A stretch of 64,000 nucleotides of DNA from contig NC_014652.1 of NCBI RefSeq assembly GCF_000166355.1, positions 1,313,001 through 1,377,000 on the forward strand. Direction: 5' to 3'. Of the stretch, positions 9,436 to 19,702 are shown in pieces. The notes under the pieces were generated by a model, which saw only the letters and a list, made by a program, of their open reading frames with translations, made no database searches and was not told where the DNA came from. The first letter of the stretch is position 1, and every line of letters begins with the position of its first letter. The DNA comes from Caldicellulosiruptor hydrothermalis 108 (GTDB taxonomy: Bacteria; Bacillota; Thermoanaerobacteria; Caldicellulosiruptorales; Caldicellulosiruptoraceae). The position numbers were made by a program, and so were the translations under genes.

Positions 9436-10973
9436 ACAAGAGGGCGATTATAAGTGTTTACAATAAAAACGGGATAGTAGAATTTGCAAAAAAGCTAAGA
9501 AAGTTTGGATATGATATTATCTCAACAGGTGGTACCATGAAGTACTTGACCGAAAATGGGATTGAGGTTATAAATATCTCTGATGTGACCCGTTTTCCAG
9601 AGATTTTGGATGGCAGAGTAAAAACTCTTCATCCAAATATTCACGCAGGAATTCTTGCAATGAAGGATAACAAAGAACACTTAGAAACTTTAAAGGCATT
9701 GGATATTCTGCCAATTGACATGGTTGTGGTTAACCTTTATCCATTTAAAGAGACTATTTTCAAGAAAGATGTTACGCTTGACGACGTTATAGAAAATATA
9801 GATATAGGCGGGCCCACCATGATTCGAGCAGCTGCAAAAAACTTCAAATACACAACAGTAATAGTTGACCCTGAAGATTACGATACAGTAGCAATGGAAA
9901 TAGAAAAAAATGGAGAGGTTTCTTTTGAGACAAGATTTTATCTTGCCACAAAGGTTTTTGAATACACCTCGTATTATGATTCAATGATTTTTAACTATTT
10001 CAAACATGTGCGAAAAGACCAGTCGTTTTCGAAGTATTTTACAGTCCCACTTGAACTTTTGCAGAACTTAAGATATGGTGAAAATCCTCACCAGAAGGCA
10101 TGTTTTTATAAGATATCGTTACCCTTCATCAAAACTTCAAATGTTGTGAATTGTACGCAGCTTCATGGTAAAGAACTTTCATACAACAACATCCTTGACA
10201 GTGACAGTGCTATAGAGCTTTTGAAGGAGTTTGATGAACCTACATGCGTTGCTATAAAGCACAATAACCCATGTGCAGTAGCATCGGCAGAGAATATCTA
10301 TGAGGCTTATAAAAAGGTATATGAAAGTGATCCAGTGTCAATATTTGGCGGCATTGTTGCTTTCAATAGAAAGGTTGACAAGGGTACAGCAGAGCAGCTC
10401 AAAAAGATATTTCTTGAAATTGTGATTGCTCCGGAATTTGACGAGGATGCTCTTTCTATCCTGTGTTCCAAAAAAGATTTGAGAGTTTTAAAATTAGCAT
10501 CCTTAGAAAAAACCAATACTTTCTATGATATAAAATCTGTGAATGGTGGCGTTTTAGTACAAGAAAAGGATAAAATGCTTTTCAAAGACGGATTTCAGGT
10601 TGTCACAGAAAGAGAGCCGTCAGAAAAGGAACTGGAAGATTTAATCTTTGCCTGGAAGGTTGTAAAACATGTAAAATCGAATGCTATAGTTGTAGCAAAG
10701 GATAAAATGACCCTGGGCATTGGAATGGGTCAGACAAATAGAATATGGGCTGTTGAACATGCAATTTCAAGGTCGCGATTTGATTTAAAGGGAGCAGTGC
10801 TTGCATCCGACGCATTTTTCCCATTTTCAGATAGTGTTGAAACTGCGGGCAAAGCAGGAATTAGTGCTATTATCCAGCCAGGTGGTTCTATCCGCGACAA
10901 GGATTCTATTGAGATGGCAAATAAGTTCAATATAGCTATGGTGTTCACAGGAATGAGACATTTTAGGCATTAA
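9432..10973 (+). CDS. purH: Bifunctional AICAR formyltransferase / IMP cyclohydrolase
   Basis: Carries out the last two steps to IMP. The protein has 513 residues in two domains. The N-terminal MGS-like cyclohydrolase (about 1-195) carries [30 protein letters not shown] and [16 protein letters not shown]. The C-terminal transformylase contains [11 protein letters not shown], the catalytic-Lys/His stretch [11 protein letters not shown], and a terminal GMRHFRH. The start overlaps purN by 4 bp. All domains look intact. Confidence 0.97.
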   Translation: MNKRAIISVYNKNGIVEFAKKLRKFGYDIISTGGTMKYLTENGIEVINISDVTRFPEILDGRVKTLHPNIHAGILAMKDNKEHLETLKALDILPIDMVVVNLYPFKETIFKKDVTLDDVIENIDIGGPTMIRAAAKNFKYTTVIVDPEDYDTVAMEIEKNGEVSFETRFYLATKVFEYTSYYDSMIFNYFKHVRKDQSFSKYFTVPLELLQNLRYGENPHQKACFYKISLPFIKTSNVVNCTQLHGKELSYNNILDSDSAIELLKEFDEPTCVAIKHNNPCAVASAENIYEAYKKVYESDPVSIFGGIVAFNRKVDKGTAEQLKKIFLEIVIAPEFDEDALSILCSKKDLRVLKLASLEKTNTFYDIKSVNGGVLVQEKDKMLFKDGFQVVTEREPSEKELEDLIFAWKVVKHVKSNAIVVAKDKMTLGIGMGQTNRIWAVEHAISRSRFDLKGAVLASDAFFPFSDSVETAGKAGISAIIQPGGSIRDKDSIEMANKFNIAMVFTGMRHFRH

Positions 10974-10994
10974 GAAAGAGGTGGTATTTTAACC

Positions 10995-12263
10995 ATGAGA
11001 GTACTAATTGTAGGAAATGGTGGACGTGAACATGCTATTGCATGGAAGATATACAATGAAGGTTACAAAGATTTGTTCTGCATTCCAGGAAATGCAGGAA
11101 TAAGCGAAATAGCTGAGTGTGCTGATATTAAAGTGAATGAGTTTGACAAGATAAAGGACTTTTGTTTAGAGAAAGGAATAGATTTTGTGGTTGTTGGTCC
11201 TGACAATCCACTGGCTGACGGGATTGTTGACTATCTTGAATCTTTTGGTATAAAGACATTTGGACCTACAAAAGATGCTGCAATGATAGAAAGCAGTAAA
11301 GCTTTTGCGAAAGATTTGATGAAGAAATATGGAATTAAAACTGCAAGATATGAGGTGTTCACTAACTATGAAGATGCATACAAGTTTGTAAATCAAACAT
11401 ATAAGTATCCAATTGTTATAAAAGCAGATGGGCTTGCTCTTGGCAAGGGTGTGATTATTGCAAATAACCAGCAAGAGGCAGTTGATGCCTTGAATCTTAT
11501 TATGAAAGAAAAGGTTTTTGGAGCTGCAGGCAACAAAGTGGTTATTGAAGATTACCTTGTTGGTGAAGAAGTTTCAGTGTTTGTTGTTTCTGATGGTAGG
11601 GATATTGTTCCTCTTACAACAGCAAGAGACCACAAAAAGGCATTTGATGGTGACAATGGACCAAATACAGGTGGAATGGGTGCTTTTTCGCCGTCTAAAC
11701 TTGTCAACAAAGATATTTTTGAAGATATGTTAGAAAACATAATGCTCAGAGCAGTGTATGGCATGCGAAAGGAAGGACGACCTTTCAAAGGAGTACTATA
11801 TGGAGGACTTATCCTGACAGAAGAGGGGCCAAAGGTTTTAGAATTTAATGCACGTTTTGGAGACCCAGAAGCCCAGGCAATTTTACCGCTTATGAAAAGT
11901 GAACTTATGGAAATAATGGTAAAGGCGAGAGAAGGAAATTTAAAGGGTGTTGAGGCAAGGTTTGAGCAAGAGTATTCTCTGTGTGTTGTGCTTGCCTCAA
12001 AAGGTTATCCTGACAAATATGATACTGGCTTTGAAATAAGCGGATTAGAAAATCTGGATGAAAGGACCATAGTATTTCACGCAAATACAAAGAAAAAAAA
12101 CGGTAAGATAAAAACTGCTGGTGGAAGGGTACTGAATGTGGTAAGAAAAGAAAAGACTCTAAAAGAAGCGAAAGATAAGGTATATGAAGAGATTAAGAAG
12201 ATTTGGTTTGAAAATATGTTCTACAGAAATGATATAGGAGATAAAGAGATTGAGATTGAATAA
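10995..12263 (+). CDS. purD: Phosphoribosylamine-glycine ligase (GAR synthetase)
   Basis: An ATP-grasp ligase joining phosphoribosylamine and glycine. The length of 422 residues is normal. Seen: MRVLIVGNGGREHAIAWK at the start, the central ATP-binding stretch YPIVIKADGLALGKGVI near residue 138, and VLEFNARFGDPEAQAILP near residue 280, which holds metal-binding residues. It is the last pur gene; no terminator follows immediately, so the rubredoxin gene 70 bases on may share the transcript. Confidence 0.97.
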   Translation: MRVLIVGNGGREHAIAWKIYNEGYKDLFCIPGNAGISEIAECADIKVNEFDKIKDFCLEKGIDFVVVGPDNPLADGIVDYLESFGIKTFGPTKDAAMIESSKAFAKDLMKKYGIKTARYEVFTNYEDAYKFVNQTYKYPIVIKADGLALGKGVIIANNQQEAVDALNLIMKEKVFGAAGNKVVIEDYLVGEEVSVFVVSDGRDIVPLTTARDHKKAFDGDNGPNTGGMGAFSPSKLVNKDIFEDMLENIMLRAVYGMRKEGRPFKGVLYGGLILTEEGPKVLEFNARFGDPEAQAILPLMKSELMEIMVKAREGNLKGVEARFEQEYSLCVVLASKGYPDKYDTGFEISGLENLDERTIVFHANTKKKNGKIKTAGGRVLNVVRKEKTLKEAKDKVYEEIKKIWFENMFYRNDIGDKEIEIE

Positions 12264-12342
12264 AATTTGTGTTTTAAGAAGAGAAAAATGAGGTATAAAT
12301 TATTTGACAGTTTAAATTCTAAGAAAGGAGAGAATGTTTAAA

Positions 12343-12501
12343 GTGGAAATTTGGGTATGCAGTATATGCGGATACGAGTACAATCCTGAAAATGGAGACC
12401 CAGAAAACGGTATTGCGCCAGGAACAAAGTTTGAAGATTTGCCAGACGATTGGGTTTGCCCTATTTGCGGTGTTGGCAAGGACATGTTTGAGAAAAAATA
12501 A
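12343..12501 (+). CDS. rub: Rubredoxin
   Basis: A 52-residue iron protein with two Cys-X2-Cys knuckles ([11 protein letters not shown] and [12 protein letters not shown]) and the family core [16 protein letters not shown]. It carries single electrons at low potential. GTG at 12343 gives the usual rubredoxin length; an in-frame ATG at 12334 (55 residues) is the alternative, but GGAG is only three bases before it. Rubredoxin is the known partner of rubredoxin reductase and flavodiiron proteins, both encoded about 10 kb downstream, so a shared role in oxygen reduction is likely. It lies between purD and a strong terminator. Confidence 0.95.
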   Translation: MEIWVCSICGYEYNPENGDPENGIAPGTKFEDLPDDWVCPICGVGKDMFEKK

Positions 12502-12522
12502 GTTCGAGAAGTAAAGCGGGAG

Positions 12523-12571
12523 TACCCTAAGTCATCTTTGGTAGTTTATTGGGATGGCTTAGGGTATTTTT
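12523..12571 (+). terminator. Terminator after rubredoxin
   Basis: A 14-bp stem (TACCCTAAGTCATC with GATGGCTTAGGGTA, one G-U pair) is followed by five T. It ends the purine/rubredoxin transcript and overlaps the in-frame upstream extension of the next gene, so that extension is probably not translated. Confidence 0.88.
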
Positions 12572-12618
12572 ATGGTATAATAATTTTTATAGGAATGCCA
12601 AAGAGGTATAAGAAAAGA

Positions 12619-13911
12619 ATGATAGCAAACATTCCTTCATATATTTTTTTAAACGATGTATTTACACAAGCCGGTCGAGGTTTGAAAAAGGTTTCGTATG
12701 AAATCGTAAATGAAAAGGATGGTTTTACTGCAAAGCTTTCTTTTACTGACAGCTGTGAAGTTAATAACATAGGAGTGGCTTTTGACCTTCAAGAAGCAGA
12801 AATTTTTTTTATGCCAAGGCTTCAAAGAGGAAAGAAAGGACTTGTGTGTAACAACTCGAATACACAAATTATCCTTTTGAGAACTAAAGATTCGTTTTTT
12901 CTATTAAAAGTTTGTGGTATTTTACAACTGGATGAAATATATTTGAGATTTGCCACGAAGATAAAAGAAAACTTATTGTGTATAGGGTTTTTCCATTCGT
13001 TCTGGATAGATGAAACACAGAATAGTTTTTGTTTTCAAAATTTACTACCGATGTCGAGGATAAAAAAAGGCTCAAATATAAAAATAGAAGTCAAGGTACA
13101 GAAAGGAAGTTCAATTTATGATTGCGTTGAAAACTTTAATCCAAAATTGAAATCTTTTGAAGCAGGACTTAATTTAGAACCGGCAAACAATCCAAAGTAC
13201 GTTGGTATAGTAGATATAATGAAGTATTCAAAAATAGACATTGCGAGAAGGTACCGATTATCACTTGGCGTTCCAGCAAAGATGTTAAAACTTTACTTTT
13301 TATATCTACCCAGAAAACTTATAAATTTCAAGCTTTCCTATACATCCTCGTTACAATCTTCCAGTTTTTATTATATAAAAATTTTAAGCGAGCTTAGAAA
13401 AAGTGAAATTTTAAGTCTTAAAGAAAACATAGAACTATTATCCACAAAAGAAAATATTTATTTTAATTTTTACAATAAAAATCTTATGTTAACCTCAATA
13501 AAAACTTATTATCATCTGCCTTATATTTTACTTCTTTATACTAAGCTTTGTTCTTTGACAGGAAAAGAAATAAAAACTTCTATTGAGAGACTCATCGGTG
13601 AGATAGAATGGCATGTTATAAGAAACTATAAATTTTTCACAGATGAGACTTTGATGAATATAGAAGAGTTTGATAGAAAATTTGAGAATGGAATGTATCC
13701 AAATGAAACCCTAACAATATATATTTGTTATGAGCTGTACAGGTTTCTCTTCAACTACTATGAAGATTTAAGTTACTATAAAACAAGCAATGACTTAAAG
13801 GCTTTATTGTTTCTATACTATGATTTTGAGTATGAATACTTTTATAAAAACAACTATTCATTCAAAAAAGAAGAACTTTTAAGAATTAATGAAAGGGAAG
13901 ATAGAAGATGA
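12619..13911 (+). CDS. Protein of unknown function upstream of polA
   Basis: A 430-residue protein that I do not recognise. The frame is open from 12538, but that GTG lies inside the terminator, so the ATG at 12619 is preferred (AAGAGGT about 12 bases before). The N-terminal half is rich in alternating hydrophobic residues and looks like beta sheet; the C-terminal half is Lys/Asn/Tyr-rich with helical segments (LPYILLLYTKLCSLTGKEI). No signal peptide, transmembrane helix or catalytic motif stands out. The stop overlaps the polA start by 4 bp (ATGA), so it is co-translated with polA. A role in DNA metabolism is only a guess from position. Confidence 0.75.
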   Translation: MIANIPSYIFLNDVFTQAGRGLKKVSYEIVNEKDGFTAKLSFTDSCEVNNIGVAFDLQEAEIFFMPRLQRGKKGLVCNNSNTQIILLRTKDSFFLLKVCGILQLDEIYLRFATKIKENLLCIGFFHSFWIDETQNSFCFQNLLPMSRIKKGSNIKIEVKVQKGSSIYDCVENFNPKLKSFEAGLNLEPANNPKYVGIVDIMKYSKIDIARRYRLSLGVPAKMLKLYFLYLPRKLINFKLSYTSSLQSSSFYYIKILSELRKSEILSLKENIELLSTKENIYFNFYNKNLMLTSIKTYYHLPYILLLYTKLCSLTGKEIKTSIERLIGEIEWHVIRNYKFFTDETLMNIEEFDRKFENGMYPNETLTIYICYELYRFLFNYYEDLSYYKTSNDLKALLFLYYDFEYEYFYKNNYSFKKEELLRINEREDRR

Positions 13912-16460
13912 AGCTGGTTATATTTGATGGGAACAGCATTTTATATAGGGCTTTCTTTGCTCTTCCTGAACTGACAACCTCAAGCAATATTCCAACAAAC
14001 GCTATATATGGGTTTATAAATGTGATATTAAAATATTTAGAACAAGAAAAACCTGATTATATTGCTGTAGCATTTGACAAGAGAGGAAGAGAGGCTCGAA
14101 AAAGCGAATACCAAGAATACAAAGCTAACAGAAAACCTATGCCAGATAACCTTCAAGTGCAAATTCCTTATGTTCGAGAAATTCTTTATGCCCTCAACAT
14201 TCCAATTGTTGAGTTTGAAGGTTATGAAGCAGATGATGTAATCGGCTCACTTGTTAACAAGTTCAAAAATACTGGTTTGGATATTGTTATTATTACAGGT
14301 GATAGGGATACTCTTCAATTACTTGACAAAAACGTGGTTGTAAAAATTGTCTCGACGAAGTTTGACAGAACAATGGAAGATTTGTACACCATCGAGAATA
14401 TAAAAGAAAAATATGGAGTTTGGGCAAATCAAGTTCCTGATTATAAAGCGCTTGTTGGAGATCAATCAGATAACATTCCCGGAGTGAAGGGAATTGGCGA
14501 AAAGAGTGCTCAAAAACTCTTGGAAGAGTACTCGTCTTTAGAAGAAATATACCAAAATTTAGATAAAATTAAAGGTTCTATCAGAGAAAAATTAGAAGCT
14601 GGAAAAGACATGGCGTTTTTATCCAAGCGTTTAGCAACAATTGTATGTGACTTACCACTAAATGTTAATCTTGAGGACTTAAGAACAAAAGAGTGGAACA
14701 AGGAAAGGTTATATGAGATTTTGGTCCAATTAGAGTTCAAAAGTATAATAAAACGATTAGGCCTATCAGAGAATATACAATTTGAATTTGTTCAGCAACG
14801 AACTGATATTCCTGACGTAGAACAAAGAGAGCTTGAAAGTATCTCACGAATAAGATCAAAAGAGATTCCATTAATGTTTGTACAGGACGAAAAGTGTTTT
14901 TATTTGTATGACCAAGAAAGTAATACTGTATTTGTGACAAGGGATAGACATTTGGTAGAGGAGATTTTAAAAAGTGACACTGTGAAAATTGTATATGATT
15001 TAAAAAATATATTTCATCAACTCAACTTGGAAGACACAGATAATATTAAAAATTGCGAGGATGTAATGATTGCTTCTTATGTTCTTGACAGCACAAGAAG
15101 TTCATATGAGTTAGAAACGTTGTTTGTATCCTACTTGAACACTGATATAGAAGCTGTAAAAAAAGATAAAAAGATGGTATCTGTAGTACTTCTAAAACGG
15201 TTATGGGATGATCTTTTAAGATTAATAGATTTAAATTCGTGCCAGTTTCTGTATGAGAATATAGAAAGACCTCTTATCCCAGTTCTATATGAGATGGAAA
15301 AAACGGGGTTTAAGGTGGATAGAGATGCCCTCCTTCAGTATACCAAGGAGATTGAAAACAAAATATTAAAACTTGAAACGCAGATATACCAGATTGCGGG
15401 TGAGTGGTTTAATATAAACTCGCCCAAACAGCTTTCTTACATTTTATTTGAAAAGTTAAAACTTCCTGTGATCAAGAAGACAAAAACAGGATATTCCACT
15501 GATGCCGAGGTTTTAGAAGAGCTTTTTGACAAACATGAAATAGTTCCTCTTATTTTGGACTACAGGATGTATACCAAGATACTAACAACCTACTGTCAGG
15601 GATTACTTCAGGCAATAAATCCTTCTTCGGGCAGAGTTCATACAACCTTTATCCAAACAGGTACAGCAACAGGAAGACTGGCAAGCAGTGATCCTAATTT
15701 ACAAAATATACCTGTAAAATATGATGAGGGGAAATTGATAAGAAAGGTTTTTGTACCTGAAGAAGGACATGTACTGATTGATGCAGATTATTCTCAAATT
15801 GAGCTGAGAATACTTGCCCATATTTCTGAAGATGAAAGACTTATAAATGCTTTCAAAAATAATATTGACATCCATTCGCAGACAGCAGCTGAGGTTTTTG
15901 GTGTAGACATAGCCGATGTTACTCCAGAGATGAGAAGTCAAGCTAAAGCAGTGAATTTTGGTATAGTTTATGGAATTTCTGATTATGGCCTTGCAAGGGA
16001 CATTAAGATTTCCCGAAAAGAAGCTGCAGAGTTTATAAACAAGTATTTTGAACGTTATCCTAAGGTTAAAGAGTATTTAGATAATATTGTCAGGTTTGCT
16101 CGTGAAAACGGATATGTTTTAACCTTATTTAACAGAAAGAGATATGTAAAGGACATAAAATCTGCAAACAGAAATGCAAGAAGCTATGCCGAAAGGATTG
16201 CAATGAATTCGCCGATTCAGGGCAGCGCTGCTGATATCATGAAATTGGCAATGATTAAGGTATATCAAAAGCTCAAGGAAAATAATCTTAAATCAAAAAT
16301 AATTTTGCAGGTACACGATGAGCTTTTGATTGAAGCCCCATACGAAGAAAAGGATATAGTAAAAAGAATAGTAAAAAGAGAGATGGAAAATGCAGTAGCT
16401 CTAAAAGTGCCTCTGGTGGTTGAGGTAAAAGAAGGACTGAACTGGTATGAGACAAAATAG
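13908..16460 (+). CDS. polA: DNA polymerase I (5'-3' exonuclease plus polymerase; proofreading site degenerate)
   Basis: Gap filling and Okazaki-fragment processing. The protein has 850 residues. The N-terminal flap/5' nuclease covers about 1-290 (LVIFDGNSILYRAFFALP, FEGYEADDVIGSL, VGDQSDNIPGVKGIGEKSA). A middle domain at about 300-460 occupies the place of the 3'-5' exonuclease but has no DxE motif where the metal-binding ExoI residues should be (PLMFVQDEKCFYLY), so it is probably inactive, as in Taq and Bst polymerases. Polymerase motifs are intact: A (DADYSQIELRILAH, near 622), B (AKAVNFGIVYGISDYGL, near 678) and C (LQVHDELLIE, near 800). It overlaps the gene before by 4 bp and coaE by 14 bp. 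Confidence 0.96.
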   Translation: MKLVIFDGNSILYRAFFALPELTTSSNIPTNAIYGFINVILKYLEQEKPDYIAVAFDKRGREARKSEYQEYKANRKPMPDNLQVQIPYVREILYALNIPIVEFEGYEADDVIGSLVNKFKNTGLDIVIITGDRDTLQLLDKNVVVKIVSTKFDRTMEDLYTIENIKEKYGVWANQVPDYKALVGDQSDNIPGVKGIGEKSAQKLLEEYSSLEEIYQNLDKIKGSIREKLEAGKDMAFLSKRLATIVCDLPLNVNLEDLRTKEWNKERLYEILVQLEFKSIIKRLGLSENIQFEFVQQRTDIPDVEQRELESISRIRSKEIPLMFVQDEKCFYLYDQESNTVFVTRDRHLVEEILKSDTVKIVYDLKNIFHQLNLEDTDNIKNCEDVMIASYVLDSTRSSYELETLFVSYLNTDIEAVKKDKKMVSVVLLKRLWDDLLRLIDLNSCQFLYENIERPLIPVLYEMEKTGFKVDRDALLQYTKEIENKILKLETQIYQIAGEWFNINSPKQLSYILFEKLKLPVIKKTKTGYSTDAEVLEELFDKHEIVPLILDYRMYTKILTTYCQGLLQAINPSSGRVHTTFIQTGTATGRLASSDPNLQNIPVKYDEGKLIRKVFVPEEGHVLIDADYSQIELRILAHISEDERLINAFKNNIDIHSQTAAEVFGVDIADVTPEMRSQAKAVNFGIVYGISDYGLARDIKISRKEAAEFINKYFERYPKVKEYLDNIVRFARENGYVLTLFNRKRYVKDIKSANRNARSYAERIAMNSPIQGSAADIMKLAMIKVYQKLKENNLKSKIILQVHDELLIEAPYEEKDIVKRIVKREMENAVALKVPLVVEVKEGLNWYETK

Positions 16461-17046
16461 AGTTTTAGGAATTACAGGAAAGATGGGTTCAGGTAAGAGT
16501 ACCATCAGTAGCATATTAGCGCAGAGTTACGGTTTTAAAGTAATTGATGTTGACAAGGAGTATCATACCCTTTTAGAAGAGAACGAAGAACTCAAGAAAA
16601 AGTTGACTGATGTTTTTGGGGAAGAAATATTGGTATCAGGGAGAATAGACCGAAACAGGTTGAGAGCTTTAGTTACTGCTGACAAATCCCGTTTTGATGT
16701 TTTAAATAAAATAACTCATGAATTTATTTTTGAAAGGGTAAGCTACTTGGTTTTAGAGGTCTTTAAAGAATACCCTACTGTCATAGATGCTGCGCTTTTA
16801 TTTGAGATAGGACTCAACAAACTCTGTTCGGTTGTGTGGTTTGTGGAGGCAGAAGAAAATGTATTGGTTGAGAGAATAATAAAAAGAAATGGATGGAGTG
16901 AAAAAGAGATAAAATCTTTTTTAGAAAGGCAAAAAGTATTAGAGAGCCATAAGAAGCTTGCTAACAGGGTTATAATGAATAATTTTGACATTGAAGAGTT
17001 AAAAAGTGTAATAAAAAAATATCTCAAAGAGGATGGGTTGATTTGA
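16447..17046 (+). CDS. coaE: Dephospho-CoA kinase
   Basis: Phosphorylates dephospho-CoA in the final step of coenzyme A synthesis. The length of 199 residues is normal. Seen: P-loop GITGKMGSGKSTISS at residues 8-22, VIDVDKEYH just after, and DAALLFEIGLNKLC near residue 117, typical of CoaE. The ATG overlaps the end of polA by 14 bp, and the stop overlaps the next TTG start by 4 bp. The polA-coaE-transglycosylase order is a common Firmicute arrangement. Confidence 0.95.
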   Translation: MRQNRVLGITGKMGSGKSTISSILAQSYGFKVIDVDKEYHTLLEENEELKKKLTDVFGEEILVSGRIDRNRLRALVTADKSRFDVLNKITHEFIFERVSYLVLEVFKEYPTVIDAALLFEIGLNKLCSVVWFVEAEENVLVERIIKRNGWSEKEIKSFLERQKVLESHKKLANRVIMNNFDIEELKSVIKKYLKEDGLI

Positions 17047-17606
17047 AGAAGAAGGTTATAATAATAGTCTTGCTACTTGTTTTTCTTTTATTCTTTGAAA
17101 GATTTTATTTTTTTGTTCTAAAGCAAATATATCCTCTGAAATTTTCTGAAAGTATAAGTAGATATAGCAGTGAAATAGGGGTAGATCCATATTTGATATG
17201 TGCAATAATAAAATCTGAAAGTAACTTTAACCAGTATGCAGTTTCAAGAAAAGGCGCTGTTGGACTTATGCAGCTTTCACCTTCAACTGCAAAGTGGGTT
17301 GCTCAAAAGCTTAAAACGGAATATGTAGAAGATAGCCTCTATAATCCTGATTACAATATAAGGCTTGGTTCGTGGTATATAAAATATCTTATAGACTACT
17401 ACTCTGGTGATACAAAGCTTGCAGTTGCAGCTTACAATGCTGGTATGACAAATGTAAATAAATGGCTTTCGATTAGAAAAAGAAACACCATTGAAATAAC
17501 AGAAATTCCTTTTAAAGAGACAAACCATTTTGTAAAAAGAGTTTTTAAGAGTTACGAGATGTACAAAAAACTTTATCCAAAAGCATTTAAAAATACAGAT
17601 TATTGA
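17043..17606 (+). CDS. Membrane-anchored lytic murein transglycosylase (SLT domain)
   Basis: A 187-residue protein with an N-terminal hydrophobic segment (KKKVIIIVLLLVFLLFFE) that should act as signal anchor, followed by an SLT domain. Seen: the catalytic Glu in CAIIKSESNFNQYAVS near residue 58, GAVGLMQLSPSTAKWVA, and the YNPDYNIRLGSWYI and AVAAYNAGMTNV motifs of the Slt70/YjbJ group. It cleaves the glycan strands of peptidoglycan at the outer face of the membrane. TTG start overlapping coaE (TTGA). Confidence 0.92.
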   Translation: MKKKVIIIVLLLVFLLFFERFYFFVLKQIYPLKFSESISRYSSEIGVDPYLICAIIKSESNFNQYAVSRKGAVGLMQLSPSTAKWVAQKLKTEYVEDSLYNPDYNIRLGSWYIKYLIDYYSGDTKLAVAAYNAGMTNVNKWLSIRKRNTIEITEIPFKETNHFVKRVFKSYEMYKKLYPKAFKNTDY

Positions 17607-17628
17607 GGAAACCGCGGCACAGATTTTC

Positions 17629-17642
17629 CAAACATACGTTTG
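17629..17642. promoter_or_regulatory. LexA-like (SOS) box upstream of uvrB
   Basis: CAAACATACGTTTG is a 14-bp dyad of the form AAAC-N4-GTTT that matches the Firmicute LexA/DinR box CGAAC-N4-GTTCG except for outer positions. It overlaps the -35 of the predicted uvrB promoter. A near-identical dyad occurs at 60443-60456 before a YneA-like gene. Confidence 0.65.
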
Positions 17643-17668
17643 AAATTTGAGGATGAATGAGATAAAAT
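17640..17668 (+). promoter_or_regulatory. Predicted uvrB promoter
   Basis: TTGAAA (17640-17645) and TAAAAT (17663-17668) are separated by 17 bp. The start of transcription would be only about 12 bases before the ATG, giving a short leader, so the exact -10 is uncertain. Confidence 0.5.
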
Positions 17669-17686
17669 AAAATTTGGTGATTTGAT

Positions 17687-19672
17687 ATGAAAAAATTTAA
17701 GCTTGTTTCAGACTTTAAACCAACTGGCGACCAGCCAAAAGCAATTGAGATGTTAACAGAAGGAATTTTAAAAGGTGAAAAATTTCAGACCCTTTTAGGT
17801 GTTACCGGGTCGGGCAAGACATTTACAATGGCAAAGGTCATAGAGAATGTTCAAAGACCTACACTTGTCTTGGCACATAACAAAACTTTAGCAGCACAGC
17901 TTTGTAGTGAGTTTAGAGAATTTTTCCCAGAAAATGCAGTGGAATTCTTTGTGAGTTATTATGACTATTATCAGCCTGAAGCTTATATCCCGGAGACTGA
18001 CACATATATTGAAAAAGATTCGTCTATAAATGAAGAGATTGACAAGCTGAGACATTCAGCTACATCTGCCTTATTTGAAAGAAGAGATGTTATAATTGTT
18101 GCAAGTGTATCCTGTATTTACAGTTTGGGTAGTCCTGAAGATTATTTAAATCTTACTATTTCTTTGCGCCCTGGCATGACAAAAGACAGAGATGAGGTCA
18201 TAAGAGAACTTATAAGAATGCAGTATGAAAGAAATGATGTTGACTTTCGAAGAGGCAGATTTAGAGTAAGAGGGGACGTACTTGAAGTTTTCCCTGCTTC
18301 TAATACGGACAGGGCGATAAGAATAGAATTTTTCGGAGATGAAATAGAGAGGATTACAGAATTTGATGTTGTGACAGGTGAGGTAATTGGGCGAAGGAAC
18401 CATGTTGCAATATTTCCAGCATCTCACTATGTAACAACAGCAGAGAAGTTGAAAAGAGCGATAAAAAGTATAGAAGAAGAACTTGAACAAAGGCTAAAAG
18501 AGCTAAGAAGTATGGGGAAGCTTGTTGAAGCTCAGAGGCTTGAACAGAGAACGCGCTATGACATAGAGATGCTTCAGGAAATGGGTTTTTGTAAAGGGAT
18601 AGAGAACTACTCAAGGCACTTAACTGGCAGGCCACCAGGAAGTCCACCGTATACCCTACTTGATTATTTTCCGAAGGATTTCATAATGTTCATTGACGAG
18701 TCACATGTTACTATACCTCAAGTAAGAGCTATGTACAATGGTGACAAAGCAAGAAAAGATGCTCTTGTTGAATATGGTTTTAGACTTCCATCAGCATACG
18801 ACAACAGACCATTGACATTCGAAGAATTCGAAGAGAAGCTAAATCAAGTGATTTTTGTAAGTGCAACACCCGGGCCGTATGAACTCAAAAAATCTTCACG
18901 CATTGTTGAACAAATTATAAGACCGACAGGACTTGTTGACCCTGAAATTGAGGTTCATCCTGTACAAGGTCAGATTGACCATCTGATTGGCGAGATACGA
19001 AAGCGAGTGGAAAAGAACCAGAGAGTTCTTGTTACTACCCTTACCAAAAAGATGGCTGAAAGCCTTACTGACTATTTAAAAGATGTGGGAATCAGGGTCC
19101 GATATATGCATTCAGACATAGACACAATTGAGCGTATGCAGATTATCAGAGATTTACGGCTTGGCAAGTTTGATGTGCTGGTAGGGATAAATCTGCTCAG
19201 AGAAGGACTTGACCTTCCCGAGGTGTCACTTGTTGCAATTTTGGATGCAGACAAAGAAGGTTTTTTGAGGTCAGAGACTTCGCTTATCCAGACAATTGGA
19301 CGTGCTGCAAGAAATGTTTATGGAAAGGTTATAATGTATGCAGATAGAATCACAAACGCTATGCAAAGAGCCATTGATGAGACAAACCGACGTAGGAAAA
19401 TCCAGATAGAATACAATCAGAAACATGGCATTGTACCTCAAACTGTAAGAAAAGGTATAAGACAGATAATTGAAGCGACAGTGTCTGTGGCTGAAGAGGA
19501 AGAGAAATATGAAGTTGTGGAGAAAGACATTGTAGAAAATATGACAAAGGAAGAGATAGAAGAATATATCAAGGAACTTGAACAGGAGATGAAAAAGCAT
19601 GCTATTGAACTTGAATTTGAGAAGGCTGCAAAAATAAGGGACAAAATATTTGAACTCAAAAAACTTCTTTAA
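17687..19672 (+). CDS. uvrB: Excinuclease ABC subunit B
   Basis: The damage-verifying helicase-like subunit of nucleotide excision repair. The length of 661 residues is normal. Seen: Walker [17 protein letters not shown] near residue 38, the beta-hairpin region [20 protein letters not shown] near residue 90, the helicase motif [14 protein letters not shown], and a C-terminal UVR domain (about 625-661) that contacts UvrC. GGTGAT lies five bases before the ATG. uvrA follows after 30 bases, giving a uvrBA operon, and a LexA-like box precedes it, so DNA-damage induction is likely. uvrC is not in the window. Confidence 0.97.
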   Translation: MKKFKLVSDFKPTGDQPKAIEMLTEGILKGEKFQTLLGVTGSGKTFTMAKVIENVQRPTLVLAHNKTLAAQLCSEFREFFPENAVEFFVSYYDYYQPEAYIPETDTYIEKDSSINEEIDKLRHSATSALFERRDVIIVASVSCIYSLGSPEDYLNLTISLRPGMTKDRDEVIRELIRMQYERNDVDFRRGRFRVRGDVLEVFPASNTDRAIRIEFFGDEIERITEFDVVTGEVIGRRNHVAIFPASHYVTTAEKLKRAIKSIEEELEQRLKELRSMGKLVEAQRLEQRTRYDIEMLQEMGFCKGIENYSRHLTGRPPGSPPYTLLDYFPKDFIMFIDESHVTIPQVRAMYNGDKARKDALVEYGFRLPSAYDNRPLTFEEFEEKLNQVIFVSATPGPYELKKSSRIVEQIIRPTGLVDPEIEVHPVQGQIDHLIGEIRKRVEKNQRVLVTTLTKKMAESLTDYLKDVGIRVRYMHSDIDTIERMQIIRDLRLGKFDVLVGINLLREGLDLPEVSLVAILDADKEGFLRSETSLIQTIGRAARNVYGKVIMYADRITNAMQRAIDETNRRRKIQIEYNQKHGIVPQTVRKGIRQIIEATVSVAEEEEKYEVVEKDIVENMTKEEIEEYIKELEQEMKKHAIELEFEKAAKIRDKIFELKKLL

Positions 19673-19702
19673 TGGCTTTATCGCTTGGAGGAGAAAAGGA
19701 AG

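Noticed and set aside
12538-12618. Upstream extension of the unknown gene before polA
   Set aside because: The GTG at 12538 lies inside a strong terminator hairpin and lacks a ribosome site.
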